A DNA stretch of 64,000 nt, from positions 496,001 through 560,000 of the forward strand of contig NZ_FNKP01000003.1 in the NCBI RefSeq assembly GCF_900099835.1. The letters are read 5' to 3'. Positions within the stretch are counted from its first letter, which is position 1. Each line of letters begins with the position of its first letter. Source of the stretch: Paraburkholderia fungorum (GTDB lineage: Bacteria; Pseudomonadota; Gammaproteobacteria; Burkholderiales; Burkholderiaceae). The position numbers and the translations under genes were made by a program. Positions 17,811 through 27,383 of the stretch are shown here, one piece after another. The notes beneath the pieces are model-generated. The model did not search any database, was not told where the DNA came from, and was given only the letters and a program-made list of their open reading frames with translations.

Positions 17811-18965
17811 ATGAAAAAGCTTCTGATTACCGCAGCCGCGAATACAGTTATCGGTTGTTCTCTGGCTCCCGTTGCAGCAATGGCGCAGACAAGTGTCACG
17901 CTCTATGGCTTGATCGACGAAGGTCTGAATTACACCAACAATACCGGCGGTCACTCGAATGTGCAGATGGAAAGTGGCTTTACGCAAGGTAGCCGCTGGG
18001 GACTTAAAGGCTCGGAAGATCTTGGCGCAGGCACCAGGGCAGTGTTCCAGCTGGAGAACGGCTTCGACGTGAACTCCGGCAAGCTCGGACAGGGCGGACG
18101 GATGTTCGGACGTCAGGCGTTCGTCGGCCTCAGTTCGGATCAGTTCGGTACCTTGACGATGGGTCGTCAGTACGACTCTGTCGTCGACTATCTTGCACCG
18201 CTCACAGCGAATGGAAACTGGGCCGGCTATCTGATGTCGCACCCGTACGATAACGACAACACCGATAACTCGTTTCGCCTGAACAACAGCGTCAAATACA
18301 CAAGCAACACCTATGGCGGTGTGACATTCGGCGGCCTGTACGGATTCAGCAATCAGGCTGGGGGATTCGCGAACAATCGTTCTTACAGCCTGGGCGCGCA
18401 GTATGTTGGCTCCGCGTTGACAGTGGCGGCGGCCTATATGCAGATCAACAATCCAGGAGGCACCACGGGCGGCTCGCTCGCCACCGACGACACCAATTTT
18501 CTCGCCAGCCGTCAGCAGGTGTGGGGCGCGGGGATCAACTACACAATCGGATCGGCATTGTTGGGGTTCGTTTATAGCCACACGAGCCTGAACGACGCGA
18601 CCGGCTCCGTCTATGTCGGCAGCTTCGCGAACACCGCCAGCAGCCTCAAATTCGACAACTTCGAAATCAACGCGAAGTATCAGTTCACCAAGGCGGCGTT
18701 TGTCGGAGCTATGTATAACTATACGATCGCTCACTTCAACAGTAGCGCAGGCGATTCGAAGCCTAAATACCAACAGTTCGGGTTGATGGCGGACTACAAC
18801 CTGTCGGTGCGAACGGACGTGTATGTTCAGGGCTTGTATCAGCACGCGTCGGGTGGCGGGCAGGTAGCCGCGCCGCTGAATACCGCCTACATCACGGGCG
18901 CAGATGCGCCGTCGTCGAGCGCGAATCAGGTGCTCGCACGCATTGGTATCCGGCACAAGTTTTAA
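17811..18965 (+). CDS. Gram-negative porin
   Basis: A 384-residue outer-membrane porin. A signal peptide (MKKLLITAAA... AAMAQ) is followed by the typical first strand SVTLYGLIDEGLNY, then alternating amphipathic strands, the loop-3 region, and a C-terminal strand ending in phenylalanine (RIGIRHKF), the signal for BAM-dependent insertion. This is the trimeric general-diffusion porin type common in Burkholderia. The ATG at 17811 has AAGG about ten bases upstream. It follows a LysR regulator and is followed by an imperfect inverted repeat that may end transcription. Confidence 0.95.
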   Translation: MKKLLITAAANTVIGCSLAPVAAMAQTSVTLYGLIDEGLNYTNNTGGHSNVQMESGFTQGSRWGLKGSEDLGAGTRAVFQLENGFDVNSGKLGQGGRMFGRQAFVGLSSDQFGTLTMGRQYDSVVDYLAPLTANGNWAGYLMSHPYDNDNTDNSFRLNNSVKYTSNTYGGVTFGGLYGFSNQAGGFANNRSYSLGAQYVGSALTVAAAYMQINNPGGTTGGSLATDDTNFLASRQQVWGAGINYTIGSALLGFVYSHTSLNDATGSVYVGSFANTASSLKFDNFEINAKYQFTKAAFVGAMYNYTIAHFNSSAGDSKPKYQQFGLMADYNLSVRTDVYVQGLYQHASGGGQVAAPLNTAYITGADAPSSSANQVLARIGIRHKF

Positions 18966-18979
18966 ACGACGCACGTTTC

Positions 18980-19012
18980 GAGGCCATTTGGTAATGCATG
19001 CCCAATGGCCTC
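18980..19012 (+). terminator. Stem-loop after the porin gene
   Basis: GAGGCCATTTGG (18980-18991) and CCCAATGGCCTC (19001-19012) pair with one mismatch around a nine-base loop. There is no strong T tract, so it may work only partly or protect the mRNA end. Confidence 0.5.
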
Positions 19013-19189
19013 ACCTGTTCGAATGTATTCGGATTGCGCGGATTCGAAAAGAGATGTCGCGGTTCGACGCGAAGCCGCCCTGCCGGATGACAAAACCGTA
19101 ATCAACGGGTCAGGGCGTGGACAGGTGAACTGGCCAGAATAGGAAGCGTGGTTCAGGCCACTTATCTTTCCTACTTCTGGAGTCAAATC

Positions 19190-19474
19190 ATGAAACTGCT
19201 TACCGCTCTCGCCGTCGCTGCGCTCAGCCTGCCATTCGGCGCAACCGCTTTTGCCCAGTCCAACCCGTCAGGGCTCACGCATGCTCAGGTGATCGAACAA
19301 TTGAAGCAGGCGCAGGCTGAAGGTCTCGTGCCGACACGCAGTAACGACTACCCGCCATCAGCGACCACCGTTGCACGCAACCGCGAACTCTACGCCATCC
19401 AGCATGGCGCGGACGCGACGACGACGCGCACGGCAGCCGTCAGCGAGTCGCAGGATGTGGCGGCGTCGAACTGA
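19190..19474 (+). CDS. DUF4148 domain small exported protein
   Basis: A 94-residue protein with a signal peptide (MKLLTALAVAALSLPFGATAFAQ) and the DUF4148 core (LTHAQVIEQLKQAQAEGLVP, then a YPPSATTVARNRELY tail). The family is abundant in Burkholderiaceae and has no established function. The ATG at 19190 has GGAG about seven bases upstream. A second member lies at 42570-42806. Its neighbours give no functional hint. Confidence 0.85.
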   Translation: MKLLTALAVAALSLPFGATAFAQSNPSGLTHAQVIEQLKQAQAEGLVPTRSNDYPPSATTVARNRELYAIQHGADATTTRTAAVSESQDVAASN

Positions 19475-19685
19475 TGCGGGGAGTTCAGGTTGAGCCACGT
19501 TGCGCCACCTGGTTGGACACCTACTCGTTCCATAACCAGGTACGGCAAAGTGGCGCTTCGGCTCGAATCTGCCACGGGGCCTTCAATAGCGTGAAGCGAG
19601 TTGGTGGTCTGTCATGTGCGCGGCCGATAACGCGGCCGAGCCATCGCTCGCCCGGGAGCGAACATGCACAACGTGCCGATCCGTT

Positions 19686-21089
19686 TCAGGAACAGAGCGC
19701 CAGGCACTGAGGTGATGTTGCAAAAGCCGGACGAAGCCTGAAGCATAATGAAATCGCGCAACCCGGCGCGTTATCGCCGATCGTGATGCTCGCGCCGTGA
19801 ACGCGCGCGACCGCTGCCACGAGACTCAAGCCAAGGCCGTGCCCCGATGTGGTCTGCGTCGTGCTGGCACCGCTGCGGTAAAACGGCCTCAACACCGCCT
19901 CTCGCTCCCCCTCTTCGATACCGGGCCCCGTGTCATTCACCTGGAGCAGCGCGAACTCGTCGGCCTGCTGCACGGAGAGCGTGATCTCGCCGCCTCGCGG
20001 CGTGAACTTCAACGCATTGTCCAGCAGATTTTCGACCGCGCCAAATAGCAGGTCGACATCGCCGATCACCGCGACCTGTGCCGACGCGTGCAGTGTCATC
20101 GTCAACCCACGCTCCTGGGCAAGCGGTTCGTACAGTTCGACGACATCGCGCAATACCTGATCGAGCGACACCGCCGCGAAGCTCGCCTGACGGCCGTCTG
20201 CCTCGATCTCCGCGATCCTCAGTAAGGCCGTGAAGCGGTTGAGCACCACGTCCGATTGCGCAATCGCGTTATCGAGCGCCAACGCGTAGTCCCCGGTGGT
20301 GCGCGCACGTCTGCCCGCGCGTTCGAGGCCTGCTCGTAACTGGGTCATCGGCGTTCGCAAGTCATGTGCAATACCCGCACATACGCCGCGCACTTCCTGA
20401 ACCAACCGTTCGATCTCGTCGAGCATCGTGTTGACGATCGACGCCAGCCGGTCGAGATCGTCGCTCGTGCCGCGCGTCGGCAGGCGCCGGTCGAGCTTGC
20501 CCGCCATGATCTCGCGGCTGGCCTCGCCGAGCGCACGAATGCGGCGATTCGAAATGCGATTGAGCGCAAAGCCGCACGCGATCGCCAGCAGAATGGTCAG
20601 CAGCATGCCTGCACACAGGGTCTTCACCAGCGTGCGGTCGAACTCCATAATTTCGTCGATGGAATGCCCGACCACGATGCGCACGCCGCCGGTAGTGGGC
20701 ACGATGATGCCGCGATAATGGCCCTCGGTAGTCCGGCCGCCGCCCTTGAAAGTCTGCGTGTAATTGAACGGCCGACGATCCGGCTCGTTCGGCAGACGCG
20801 GGACATTGCCCGCCAGCCATGTGCGGTCCGCATCGAAAACACCGTACGGGCGGCTGCTGGCAATATCGCGACGGCTCAGTGCAGCGATGCTGGCGATCGC
20901 TTCGGTGCGGCCGATCGAATGGAATTCGCCGACCTCGCCGCGCAGACGCTCGTCGACTTCGTGCAGCAGATAGCCGCTGGTCAGCCAGTAAAGCAGCGCG
21001 AATAACGCCACCGCCGAACTGACGAAGATCGCCAGCAGCCAGCCTACGCTGCCTGCATTCACGCGTGCGGTCGAACTAGCTGTCGGCAT
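19686..21089 (-). CDS. Sensor histidine kinase, last gene of the TonB/phosphodiesterase operon
   Basis: A 467-residue membrane kinase. Helix 1 is at about 15-37, then a short periplasmic sensor, helix 2 at about 157-177, and HAMP. The phospho-acceptor His242 lies in IAHDLRTPMTQ, with N box LLDNALKFTP, G1 VNDTGPGIEE and G2 GHGLGLSLVAAV. It is a paralogue of the kinase at 12495-13853 (shared DEIERL, EVxGVC, AHDLRTP). Its ATG lies inside the end of the regulator gene, a 14-base overlap. Being coupled to an uptake operon, it probably senses the imported substrate, a breakdown product or phosphate status; that is inference. Confidence 0.93.
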   Translation of the reverse strand: MPTASSTARVNAGSVGWLLAIFVSSAVALFALLYWLTSGYLLHEVDERLRGEVGEFHSIGRTEAIASIAALSRRDIASSRPYGVFDADRTWLAGNVPRLPNEPDRRPFNYTQTFKGGGRTTEGHYRGIIVPTTGGVRIVVGHSIDEIMEFDRTLVKTLCAGMLLTILLAIACGFALNRISNRRIRALGEASREIMAGKLDRRLPTRGTSDDLDRLASIVNTMLDEIERLVQEVRGVCAGIAHDLRTPMTQLRAGLERAGRRARTTGDYALALDNAIAQSDVVLNRFTALLRIAEIEADGRQASFAAVSLDQVLRDVVELYEPLAQERGLTMTLHASAQVAVIGDVDLLFGAVENLLDNALKFTPRGGEITLSVQQADEFALLQVNDTGPGIEEGEREAVLRPFYRSGASTTQTTSGHGLGLSLVAAVARVHGASITIGDNAPGCAISLCFRLRPAFATSPQCLALCS

Positions 21090-21798
21090 GGATGATGTAA
21101 CCCGCGTTGCGGACCGTCACGATCATGGGCGGAAGGCGCCCATTGCAACTCACCTTGCGGCGCAAATTGGAAATGTGCATATCGACCACGTTGGTCTGTG
21201 CATTGAAATGGTAATTCCAGACCGACTCGAACAACATGGCGCGCGTGACCACCTGCCCCGCGTGCCGCATCAGAAATTCGAGCAACGCAAATTCACGCGG
21301 CTGCAGTTCGAGCGCCTCGCCGCCGCGCTGCACATCGTGCGTGACGGGGTCGAGCGTCAGTTCGCCAACACGCAGCAGCGATGGCCCCGTCACCGACGAA
21401 TGCCTGCGTAACAGTGCGTTCAGTCGCGCGGTCAGCTCCAGCCCGTCGAATGGCTTGGTGACGTAGTCGTCGCCTCCCGCACGCAGTCCGCGCACGCGCT
21501 CGTCGACCGCGGCCAGCGCGCTGAGAATCAGCACCGGGGTCCGCTTGCCGACGTTGCGCAAGGTCGCCAGAATCGAGAGGCCGTCGAGGTCCGGCAACAT
21601 GCGGTCCAGCACCACGACGTCGAAGTCGCCGTTCAGTGCACGCAGCAAACCGCTGTGACCGGTCGCCACGCATTCGGATTCGAAACCGTAGTCTTCGAGC
21701 GCCGCCTCGATTTCGAGCGCGACATGCTGGTCGTCTTCGACGACCAGCACGCGTGGCGTACTCCCGCACAGCCGCGGGACGGCCTTGTCACTTGCCAA
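21076..21798 (-). CDS. OmpR/PhoB-family response regulator
   Basis: A 240-residue receiver/winged-helix regulator: VVEDDQ, Asp65 in VVVLDRMLPD, SAL, Lys in YVTKPF, and an end reading VTVRNAGYIIHADS. The first codon is TTG at 21798 with GGGGA about eight bases upstream. No ATG lies between it and the receiver, so this rare start is the best choice. It overlaps the phosphodiesterase stop by 11 bases and the kinase start by 14, placing it inside the TonB operon. It is the best local candidate to bind the CTGAAG-N5-CTTAAG box upstream of the operon. Confidence 0.92.
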   Translation of the reverse strand: MASDKAVPRLCGSTPRVLVVEDDQHVALEIEAALEDYGFESECVATGHSGLLRALNGDFDVVVLDRMLPDLDGLSILATLRNVGKRTPVLILSALAAVDERVRGLRAGGDDYVTKPFDGLELTARLNALLRRHSSVTGPSLLRVGELTLDPVTHDVQRGGEALELQPREFALLEFLMRHAGQVVTRAMLFESVWNYHFNAQTNVVDMHISNLRRKVSCNGRLPPMIVTVRNAGYIIHADS

Positions 21799-23350
21799 GT
21801 GGATGAGTTCCCCGTTGATCCTGAGTCAATTGCCGCAGCGGCGTCCACGTCGCGGCGGGCAACACCGGCGTACCTTCCTGCGCGACCGCCTGTAACGCGT
21901 CAGGCGGCACGCCGAGCGCAGCCAGGATGGTCGGTGCGACCTGAGTCGTCGACACCGGATACGTCACGCGGCGGCCGGCGTCGGCGAGATGCGGATTGGC
22001 GAGCAGCAGCGCGACCGCCGTATCGTCGTTATGAAAGCCGCCGTGTTCGGCCAGCTTGCCATCTTTTGGCGGCGTGAATATGACACCGTCGCGGGACACC
22101 ACCACAATGTCCGGCGTGCGGCTGTCCTGCGCGGGCGCCGGAAAGCGCTGCGCGAGACGCTCGCCGCTGAGCACGTCGGCGATACCGAGCGCGTTCGCCC
22201 GGGCCTTCAGCGCGGCGCTGACGCGTTGAGTCGCCGAGGCATCGTGCAGCCAGATCAGTGCGCCGTGATCAGTAGTGAGTTGCGCGAGCGCGCCCGGTGC
22301 GGCGTCGTCGATCACTTTTTGCAAGCGCCGCTCGTCGACCTTATCCAGACGCGCGGTATCGATCGGACCGTTGCCGTGTTTGGCCGTCACGATCACCAGC
22401 GTGCCGTCGCGAAGATGCTGCCGGTCCAGTTCGCCGACGAATTGCCCGATCAGTTGATCCACATGGCCGATCGCACGATCGACTCCCGCCGTCAGGCTAC
22501 CGTCGGCGTCGCGATAGCCGTAGAGCTTTTGCGCGACGTTCACCGCCTGCAGGTTCAGCCCGAACACATTCGGCACGGCGGCGGAGCGACTACCGTCGTG
22601 CGTCTTGCCGTCGATCTGGTTGAGAACGGCACGCGCCTTCATTTCGTCATACGCCTCCGTCTTGCCGAGCGAACCGGTGATCGCGCTGCTCGACACGTTA
22701 GTCAGGCCTTCGTAGTTCGCGCCGATCTCGGGCAGGAAAAGATCTTCGACGCCCTGCCCCGATGGTCCTTCGACCAGTTCGTAAGTCGGATGCTTGTCGG
22801 TCCACGCGGTGTAGCCGCCCGCGTCGCGCACCGCTTCGAAGATCGTGTTCACGCGAAGGTAAGCGTGGGGATAAACCGGTACGCAACCGCGTTGAGGGTC
22901 GCGCGGCAGTTTGGCGGGATCGATGATGTCGTGGCCGTCCGCGCCCATCTTGTCGAGCGATTCGTCGTAGCGAACCCGCGTGCCGAGGCGGCTGCAATCG
23001 CTGCCGGGTGCGGCGAGCGCGCGGTCGTAGGAGTCGTCGTAGTAGACGCCGGTGACCGCGGGCGTGCCACCCGTGACCAGCGCCAGCAGACCGGGAAATG
23101 AGTCGGCGGGCTCGACGGTATGAGCGTTGGTGTAATCGACGCCCTGCTTCGAGAGATTCGCCAGCGTGCTGTCGGGATGCGCTGCGATGAAGTTGGCGAG
23201 ATCGCCGGAATGCAGGCCATCCACGCTGATCAGCAGAACGTGCTGCACGGGTGCGTCAGACGGCAGCGTGGCGGCGGCGCTCGCCACGCGCGCAATCGAT
23301 AGAGTGGACAACAGCACGGCGGCCGTAAGGGCGGAATAAATCGGTTTCAT
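21788..23350 (-). CDS. Exported type I phosphodiesterase / alkaline-phosphatase-superfamily enzyme
   Basis: A 520-residue secreted hydrolase. After the signal peptide (ending ARVASAA) comes the first metal aspartate in LLISVDGLHSGDL, the nucleophile region DSFPGLLALVTGG (Ser in place of the common Thr), VYYDDSYDRAL, then TAKHGNGPID and EHGGFHNDD, which supply later metal ligands. This is the type I phosphodiesterase/nucleotide pyrophosphatase family, acting on phosphoesters in the periplasm or outside. The ATG at 23350 overlaps the TonB stop (ATGA). Position between TonB/ExbBD and a two-component system suggests it processes the ligand of the TonB receptor. The substrate could be a nucleotide, phospholipid headgroup or inositol phosphate. 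Confidence 0.88.
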   Translation of the reverse strand: MKPIYSALTAAVLLSTLSIARVASAAATLPSDAPVQHVLLISVDGLHSGDLANFIAAHPDSTLANLSKQGVDYTNAHTVEPADSFPGLLALVTGGTPAVTGVYYDDSYDRALAAPGSDCSRLGTRVRYDESLDKMGADGHDIIDPAKLPRDPQRGCVPVYPHAYLRVNTIFEAVRDAGGYTAWTDKHPTYELVEGPSGQGVEDLFLPEIGANYEGLTNVSSSAITGSLGKTEAYDEMKARAVLNQIDGKTHDGSRSAAVPNVFGLNLQAVNVAQKLYGYRDADGSLTAGVDRAIGHVDQLIGQFVGELDRQHLRDGTLVIVTAKHGNGPIDTARLDKVDERRLQKVIDDAAPGALAQLTTDHGALIWLHDASATQRVSAALKARANALGIADVLSGERLAQRFPAPAQDSRTPDIVVVSRDGVIFTPPKDGKLAEHGGFHNDDTAVALLLANPHLADAGRRVTYPVSTTQVAPTILAALGVPPDALQAVAQEGTPVLPAATWTPLRQLTQDQRGTHPLGK

Positions 23351-24105
23351 TCGGTCTCGTTTAGATTGAAAGTGACCCACAGTTGTTCGGATAAGGTTTT
23401 TCCTGCGAACGCGGCGTCCGGCTTCGGATACGCGGCGTCGCGCACCGCCGCGAGTGCTGCGCGGTCGAGCAGGCCGATGCCGCTGGAACCGACCACGCGT
23501 ACGTTCGACACCACGCCGTCGCGGTAATCGAAGGCCACGCGGGTGCGGCCTGCCATGCCGCTCATGCGGGCGGATTCGGGGTAATTCAGCGCTGCCTGAA
23601 TCGCTGCGCGCAGCGCGCCCTCGAAGCTGGCGTTCGGCCTCGCGGGTGGCTGCACGACGGGCGTCGGGGGCGGTGCGGGTGCAGGTGCAGGTGCGGGCGA
23701 TGGCGATGACGGCGTGACCGGCTGTTGCGGCTCGGACGGCGTCATCGACTGAGCCACGCGCGGCGGCGTTGCCGGTTGCGGTGAGACTCTGGGCGATGCC
23801 GCCGCAAGTCGCGCGCGAGGTGCGATTGCATGCGTGACGTGAGGCGCGGCAGCCACCGGACGCTCAACAGGTTTCGGCTCTGGCGCAGGAGTGGGCGCAG
23901 GAGCGGGCGCGGTCACTGGAGCCGGTGCAGGCGCCGCAACGAGCGACAACACGGTCGGCGGCGGCTCGATCGGCACAACCTGCCGATGCGTCGCCATCAG
24001 ATAAGCACCACCAAGCACACCTGCCTCGACGACCAGCGCGAGCGCCGCCGCGAGATAGAGCCGCTGTCGCTCCGGCACGCTGACACGAGCGGGAATCGTT
24101 GCCAT
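23347..24105 (-). CDS. tonB: TonB energy transducer
   Basis: A 252-residue TonB-family protein. A single membrane helix (about residues 16-36) is followed by a long Pro/Ala-rich periplasm-spanning linker (repeats of PAPAPTPAP and similar at about 50-150) and a C-terminal domain beginning RAAIQAALNYPESARMSGMAGRTRVAFDYRDG, the TonB C-terminal fold. It carries proton-motive energy from ExbBD to outer-membrane receptors. One base separates it from exbD, and it overlaps the phosphodiesterase gene, so this copy is probably dedicated to the receptor in this operon. Confidence 0.93.
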   Translation of the reverse strand: MATIPARVSVPERQRLYLAAALALVVEAGVLGGAYLMATHRQVVPIEPPPTVLSLVAAPAPAPVTAPAPAPTPAPEPKPVERPVAAAPHVTHAIAPRARLAAASPRVSPQPATPPRVAQSMTPSEPQQPVTPSSPSPAPAPAPAPPPTPVVQPPARPNASFEGALRAAIQAALNYPESARMSGMAGRTRVAFDYRDGVVSNVRVVGSSGIGLLDRAALAAVRDAAYPKPDAAFAGKTLSEQLWVTFNLNETE

Positions 24106-24106
24106 T

Positions 24107-24505
24107 TCATTTCGCCGAAGGTTGGGCGGCCAGCGCGATCTGCGATACCCCCGCCGCGCGGCAGGCGTCCATCACGGCGACCAGCTTCTGGATCTGCGCG
24201 ACTTTCGAGCCCGCAATCGTGACCGACGTATGCGCGACATCCGCACGCGCCGCCAGCATCGCCGTCAGTGCGCTCGCGCTCAGTACCTTGCCGTCGACCG
24301 ACATCGCGCCGTCGTCGTCGAGCGTGACCATCACCTTCGCGGGTGGCAGCGCCTGAGTCGACGCGCTCGACGGCAATTGCGTTCTCAGACCGGCGTTCGG
24401 AATCATGTGCAACGTGATCATGATGAAGAACACCAGCAGGAAGAACATGATGTCGATCATCGGAATGATCTCGATGCGTGCCTTGCGCACTTCGAAATAC
24501 TTCAT
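24107..24505 (-). CDS. exbD: Biopolymer transport protein ExbD
   Basis: A 132-residue protein with the ExbD pattern: a short cytoplasmic N-terminus, one membrane helix carrying the essential aspartate in IEIIPMIDIMFFLLVFF, and a periplasmic domain. The ATG at 24505 has AGGGGG seven bases upstream, while the GTG two codons earlier is too close to it. It works with ExbB and TonB as a proton-driven motor. Confidence 0.93.
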   Translation of the reverse strand: MKYFEVRKARIEIIPMIDIMFFLLVFFIMITLHMIPNAGLRTQLPSSASTQALPPAKVMVTLDDDGAMSVDGKVLSASALTAMLAARADVAHTSVTIAGSKVAQIQKLVAVMDACRAAGVSQIALAAQPSAK

Positions 24506-24507
24506 GC

Positions 24508-25197
24508 TCACGCCCCCTGCGACGCGAACTGGCCCGACACCGCGCGCGGCGTGTCACGCTCCACTTTCGCAGGCTCCTGCGTGTGCCGCGCCATGCGGTT
24601 GACGAGCGCCGCCTTCAGGGTTTCCAGTTGATGCACGACAGCCCGGACGCGGTTATGCAGTCCATTGAAAAACACCAGCCCTACCATCGCGACGAACAGC
24701 CCCGAGGCGGTCGCAATCAACGCTTCAGCGACGCCGCCAGTAACCTGGGTCGGCGCATTACCCGGATTCGACAGCACCTGAAACGCGTTGAACATGCCGA
24801 TGATCGTGCCGAACAGACCCAGCAGCGGCGCGAGCGTCACGATCGTGTCGAGCACCCACAGAAAGCGGTCGATACGCGGCGCCTGCCGCATGATGACCTC
24901 GTTGAAGCGGGCGTCGAGTTCGTCACGATCCTGGCTGTTCTGCAAGCGCGTAGCGGCTGCGAACAGCTGTGCGGCAGGCAGGTCCTGGTAGTCGCGCGTC
25001 AGTCGGGCCAGCGTCGCGGCGTCGAGATGATCGATTCGATCGATCTGATCGAGCGCGGCATGACCCGACGAGGCCACACGCTGCAAAAACCAGAAGCGTT
25101 CAGCGATGACCGTCAGCGCGACGAACAGCATCGCGGCGATCACATAGAGCACGCCGCCCGAATCGTTGGCGAGATGCAGCAGGTTGTCGGTATTCAT
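24508..25197 (-). CDS. exbB: Biopolymer transport protein ExbB (MotA/TolQ/ExbB family)
   Basis: A 229-residue channel protein with three membrane segments: about 12-32, then 119-142 (LDTIVTLAPLLGLFGTIIGMF) and 158-182 (ALIATASGLFVAMVGLVFFN). Proline and threonine residues typical of the ExbB/TolQ proton path are present. The ATG at 25197 (MNTDNLLHL) has GGAG eight bases upstream; the frame stays open further but without family similarity. It lies 14 bases after the receptor gene, second in the operon. Confidence 0.93.
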   Translation of the reverse strand: MNTDNLLHLANDSGGVLYVIAAMLFVALTVIAERFWFLQRVASSGHAALDQIDRIDHLDAATLARLTRDYQDLPAAQLFAAATRLQNSQDRDELDARFNEVIMRQAPRIDRFLWVLDTIVTLAPLLGLFGTIIGMFNAFQVLSNPGNAPTQVTGGVAEALIATASGLFVAMVGLVFFNGLHNRVRAVVHQLETLKAALVNRMARHTQEPAKVERDTPRAVSGQFASQGA

Positions 25198-25211
25198 GAA
25201 TTCGTCTCCAG

Positions 25212-27383
25212 TTAAAAGTCGGTGGACAGCGACGCGACAAACGCGCGGCCCGGAATCGTCCAGTACAAAGGCGTGTTGTCGGCGGCGGTGTAGCCCGCCA
25301 GTCCGTTGATGCTGGTGCGGTTGAACAGGTTGTCGATTTCGAAGCCGATGCGCGTGTTGTGCATCCACGGTGTCGGGCTTTTGATCGTGTAGGCGGTGGA
25401 CAGGTTGGTGACCGCGAAGCCGCCGAGCGGCTGCGTGTCGCCGGTATCGCCGAACTGGTGGCCGACGAACTTGGTGATCAGCGAACCGTACAGCGGCCCG
25501 CGTTCATAGAGCACGCCCAACGCGGCGGTCGATTGAGGCGCGTTCGGCATCCACGAATTGGTCTCTTTCTGCTTCGCCGAATTGAAGGTCAGGTTGCCGT
25601 AGAAGCTGAAACCGAGACCGGCGTAAAAGGTCGCTTCCGTTTCGACGCCCTTGTACACCGCGCCGCCCGCGTTCGTGAACACGGTGTTGCCGCCCACGGT
25701 ACGGCTCGTCACTGCATTGCGGAAGTTGATGTAGTAAATATCCGCCGACACCGTGAGCCGGTCGCTCTTATACGTCGTGCCGAGCTGATAGTTATCGGTC
25801 TGCTCGGGATCGGGCTGACCCGATACGGACGGGTCCTGCACATAGAACACGTTCAGGTTCGGCGCGAGAAAACCTTGCGCGTACTGGAGATACGCACTCC
25901 AGTTCGAATTGATCTGCTCATGCAAGGTCAGCGACGGCAGCACCTTGGTCCACGTGTGGCTGAAATCCGCCGCGACACCCGAACCCTGGTTGATCGGCGA
26001 ATCGATACTGCGATTGAACGACACATACTTCACGCCAGGCGTGAGCGTCAATCCGTGCCCCAGTTGCCACTCGTACTGGATGAACGGTTCGAAAGTGAGG
26101 AACGTGTCGTGCATCGAGTAATTGGTCTGCTCGTAGGCAAAGTTCAGCGAGCTGTCCACGTTGAACTTGTCGCGGAAATTCGACTGGTGCGTGAGCCATG
26201 CGCCAAGCTGCAATTTCCCGGGACCGAGTTGCCGCTGTGCATCGATCACGTCGCCGAATGCACGATAGTTGTTGGCCATTTGCTGGCCCGGCACGTTGTC
26301 CGGCCCGAACGACGTACCGTTGGGGGTTTCGCCGTTCGGGTCGAGTCCGTTGAAGCCGTCGTGATAATAAGCGTACGTGTACAGCTTATTCTCGATCTTC
26401 CAGTCCGCAAGACTCGTTTTCAGGCCGATATATTCGAAGTCCGTATTGATCCGGTCGAAGTTGTAACCGTAATACGACTGACTCGACGGATCGCTACTGA
26501 GACCAAAATCTGGCCCGAACTGGCGGATCTGAGCCGCGGTCGCACCCAAGGACACGTTCTGGTGAATACGCGTGTAATCGGCATACAGCGTAAGCAGCGT
26601 GTTATCGCCGATCGGCTTGTCCAGTTTGAAGAAGAAGCTGTCGCGGCGCTGTGCCGAGTTGGTCAGATAGCCGTCACTGCCCACGTGGTTATAGCCGACC
26701 ACTGCGCGCGCATCACCCCATTGTTGCAGGTCGCCGGTGTTGAATTCGGCCCCGCTCGTCCATGTATTGAAACTGCCGTATGAACCGAACACGGAGAACT
26801 TCGGCGTCAGCGAGGGTTCTACCGACTGCACGGCAATCGTGCCGCCGAACGTTGCGAAGCCGATTTGCGACGCGTCGCCCGGACCGCGATCCACCGCAAT
26901 GGAGCCGATATTTCGCGACGAAAAGAATGAGGTCGAGTGGTGCGTGAAGTCGTTCGAATCGCCAAACGGGATGCCGTCGAACGTGACGTTATATTGACCG
27001 TCCTGAAAGCCGCGAATCGACAGGCTTTGTGATTCCATCAACCCCGCGCCGTTCGGATTGATGCCCGATACGCTCGGCGCAATCTGGATGATGTCACTGT
27101 AGTTCGATGCCGGCGTGGTGCTGTTCTCGATGTAGTGGCGGCTGATGATCGACTTCGGCTCGGTCGCGCTCAACGAACCCTGAGAAGGCGCTTGAGCCGG
27201 AGCCGACTGCACGTTGTTGCCGGTGCTCGCGGCAGCGTTACCCGTTGTTGTTGCCGTGCTTTGTACAGAGCCGAGATCGCCTTGAGCCTGTGCGAAAGAA
27301 AGCTGCGCGCCAGTTGCACAGAGCGAAGCCAGAACAAATTGCGTAATCGGTTTTTTTCGGAAATTCGACCTGACCCGTAGCAT
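25212..27383 (-). CDS. TonB-dependent outer-membrane receptor
   Basis: A 723-residue receptor. The N-terminus has a signal peptide ending FAQAQG, followed by a low-complexity spacer and the plug domain (ENSTTPASNYSDIIQIAPSV, SLSIRGFQDGQYNVTFDGIPFG, VDRGPGDASQIGFATFGG). The barrel follows, ending in the C-terminal phenylalanine (FVASLSTDF). The plug sequences fit receptors of the catecholate/carbohydrate-like classes, but the ligand cannot be read from them. It is the first gene of a seven-gene operon with ExbBD-TonB, a phosphodiesterase and a two-component system, so a phosphorylated ligand is the simplest inference. Confidence 0.93.
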   Translation of the reverse strand: MLRVRSNFRKKPITQFVLASLCATGAQLSFAQAQGDLGSVQSTATTTGNAAASTGNNVQSAPAQAPSQGSLSATEPKSIISRHYIENSTTPASNYSDIIQIAPSVSGINPNGAGLMESQSLSIRGFQDGQYNVTFDGIPFGDSNDFTHHSTSFFSSRNIGSIAVDRGPGDASQIGFATFGGTIAVQSVEPSLTPKFSVFGSYGSFNTWTSGAEFNTGDLQQWGDARAVVGYNHVGSDGYLTNSAQRRDSFFFKLDKPIGDNTLLTLYADYTRIHQNVSLGATAAQIRQFGPDFGLSSDPSSQSYYGYNFDRINTDFEYIGLKTSLADWKIENKLYTYAYYHDGFNGLDPNGETPNGTSFGPDNVPGQQMANNYRAFGDVIDAQRQLGPGKLQLGAWLTHQSNFRDKFNVDSSLNFAYEQTNYSMHDTFLTFEPFIQYEWQLGHGLTLTPGVKYVSFNRSIDSPINQGSGVAADFSHTWTKVLPSLTLHEQINSNWSAYLQYAQGFLAPNLNVFYVQDPSVSGQPDPEQTDNYQLGTTYKSDRLTVSADIYYINFRNAVTSRTVGGNTVFTNAGGAVYKGVETEATFYAGLGFSFYGNLTFNSAKQKETNSWMPNAPQSTAALGVLYERGPLYGSLITKFVGHQFGDTGDTQPLGGFAVTNLSTAYTIKSPTPWMHNTRIGFEIDNLFNRTSINGLAGYTAADNTPLYWTIPGRAFVASLSTDF

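Noticed and set aside
17472..18974. 500-codon minus-strand frame over the LysR and porin genes
   Set aside because: Both plus-strand genes have clear family motifs; the antisense product has none.
25359..26783. 474-codon plus-strand frame over the TonB receptor
   Set aside because: Antisense shadow without any domain.
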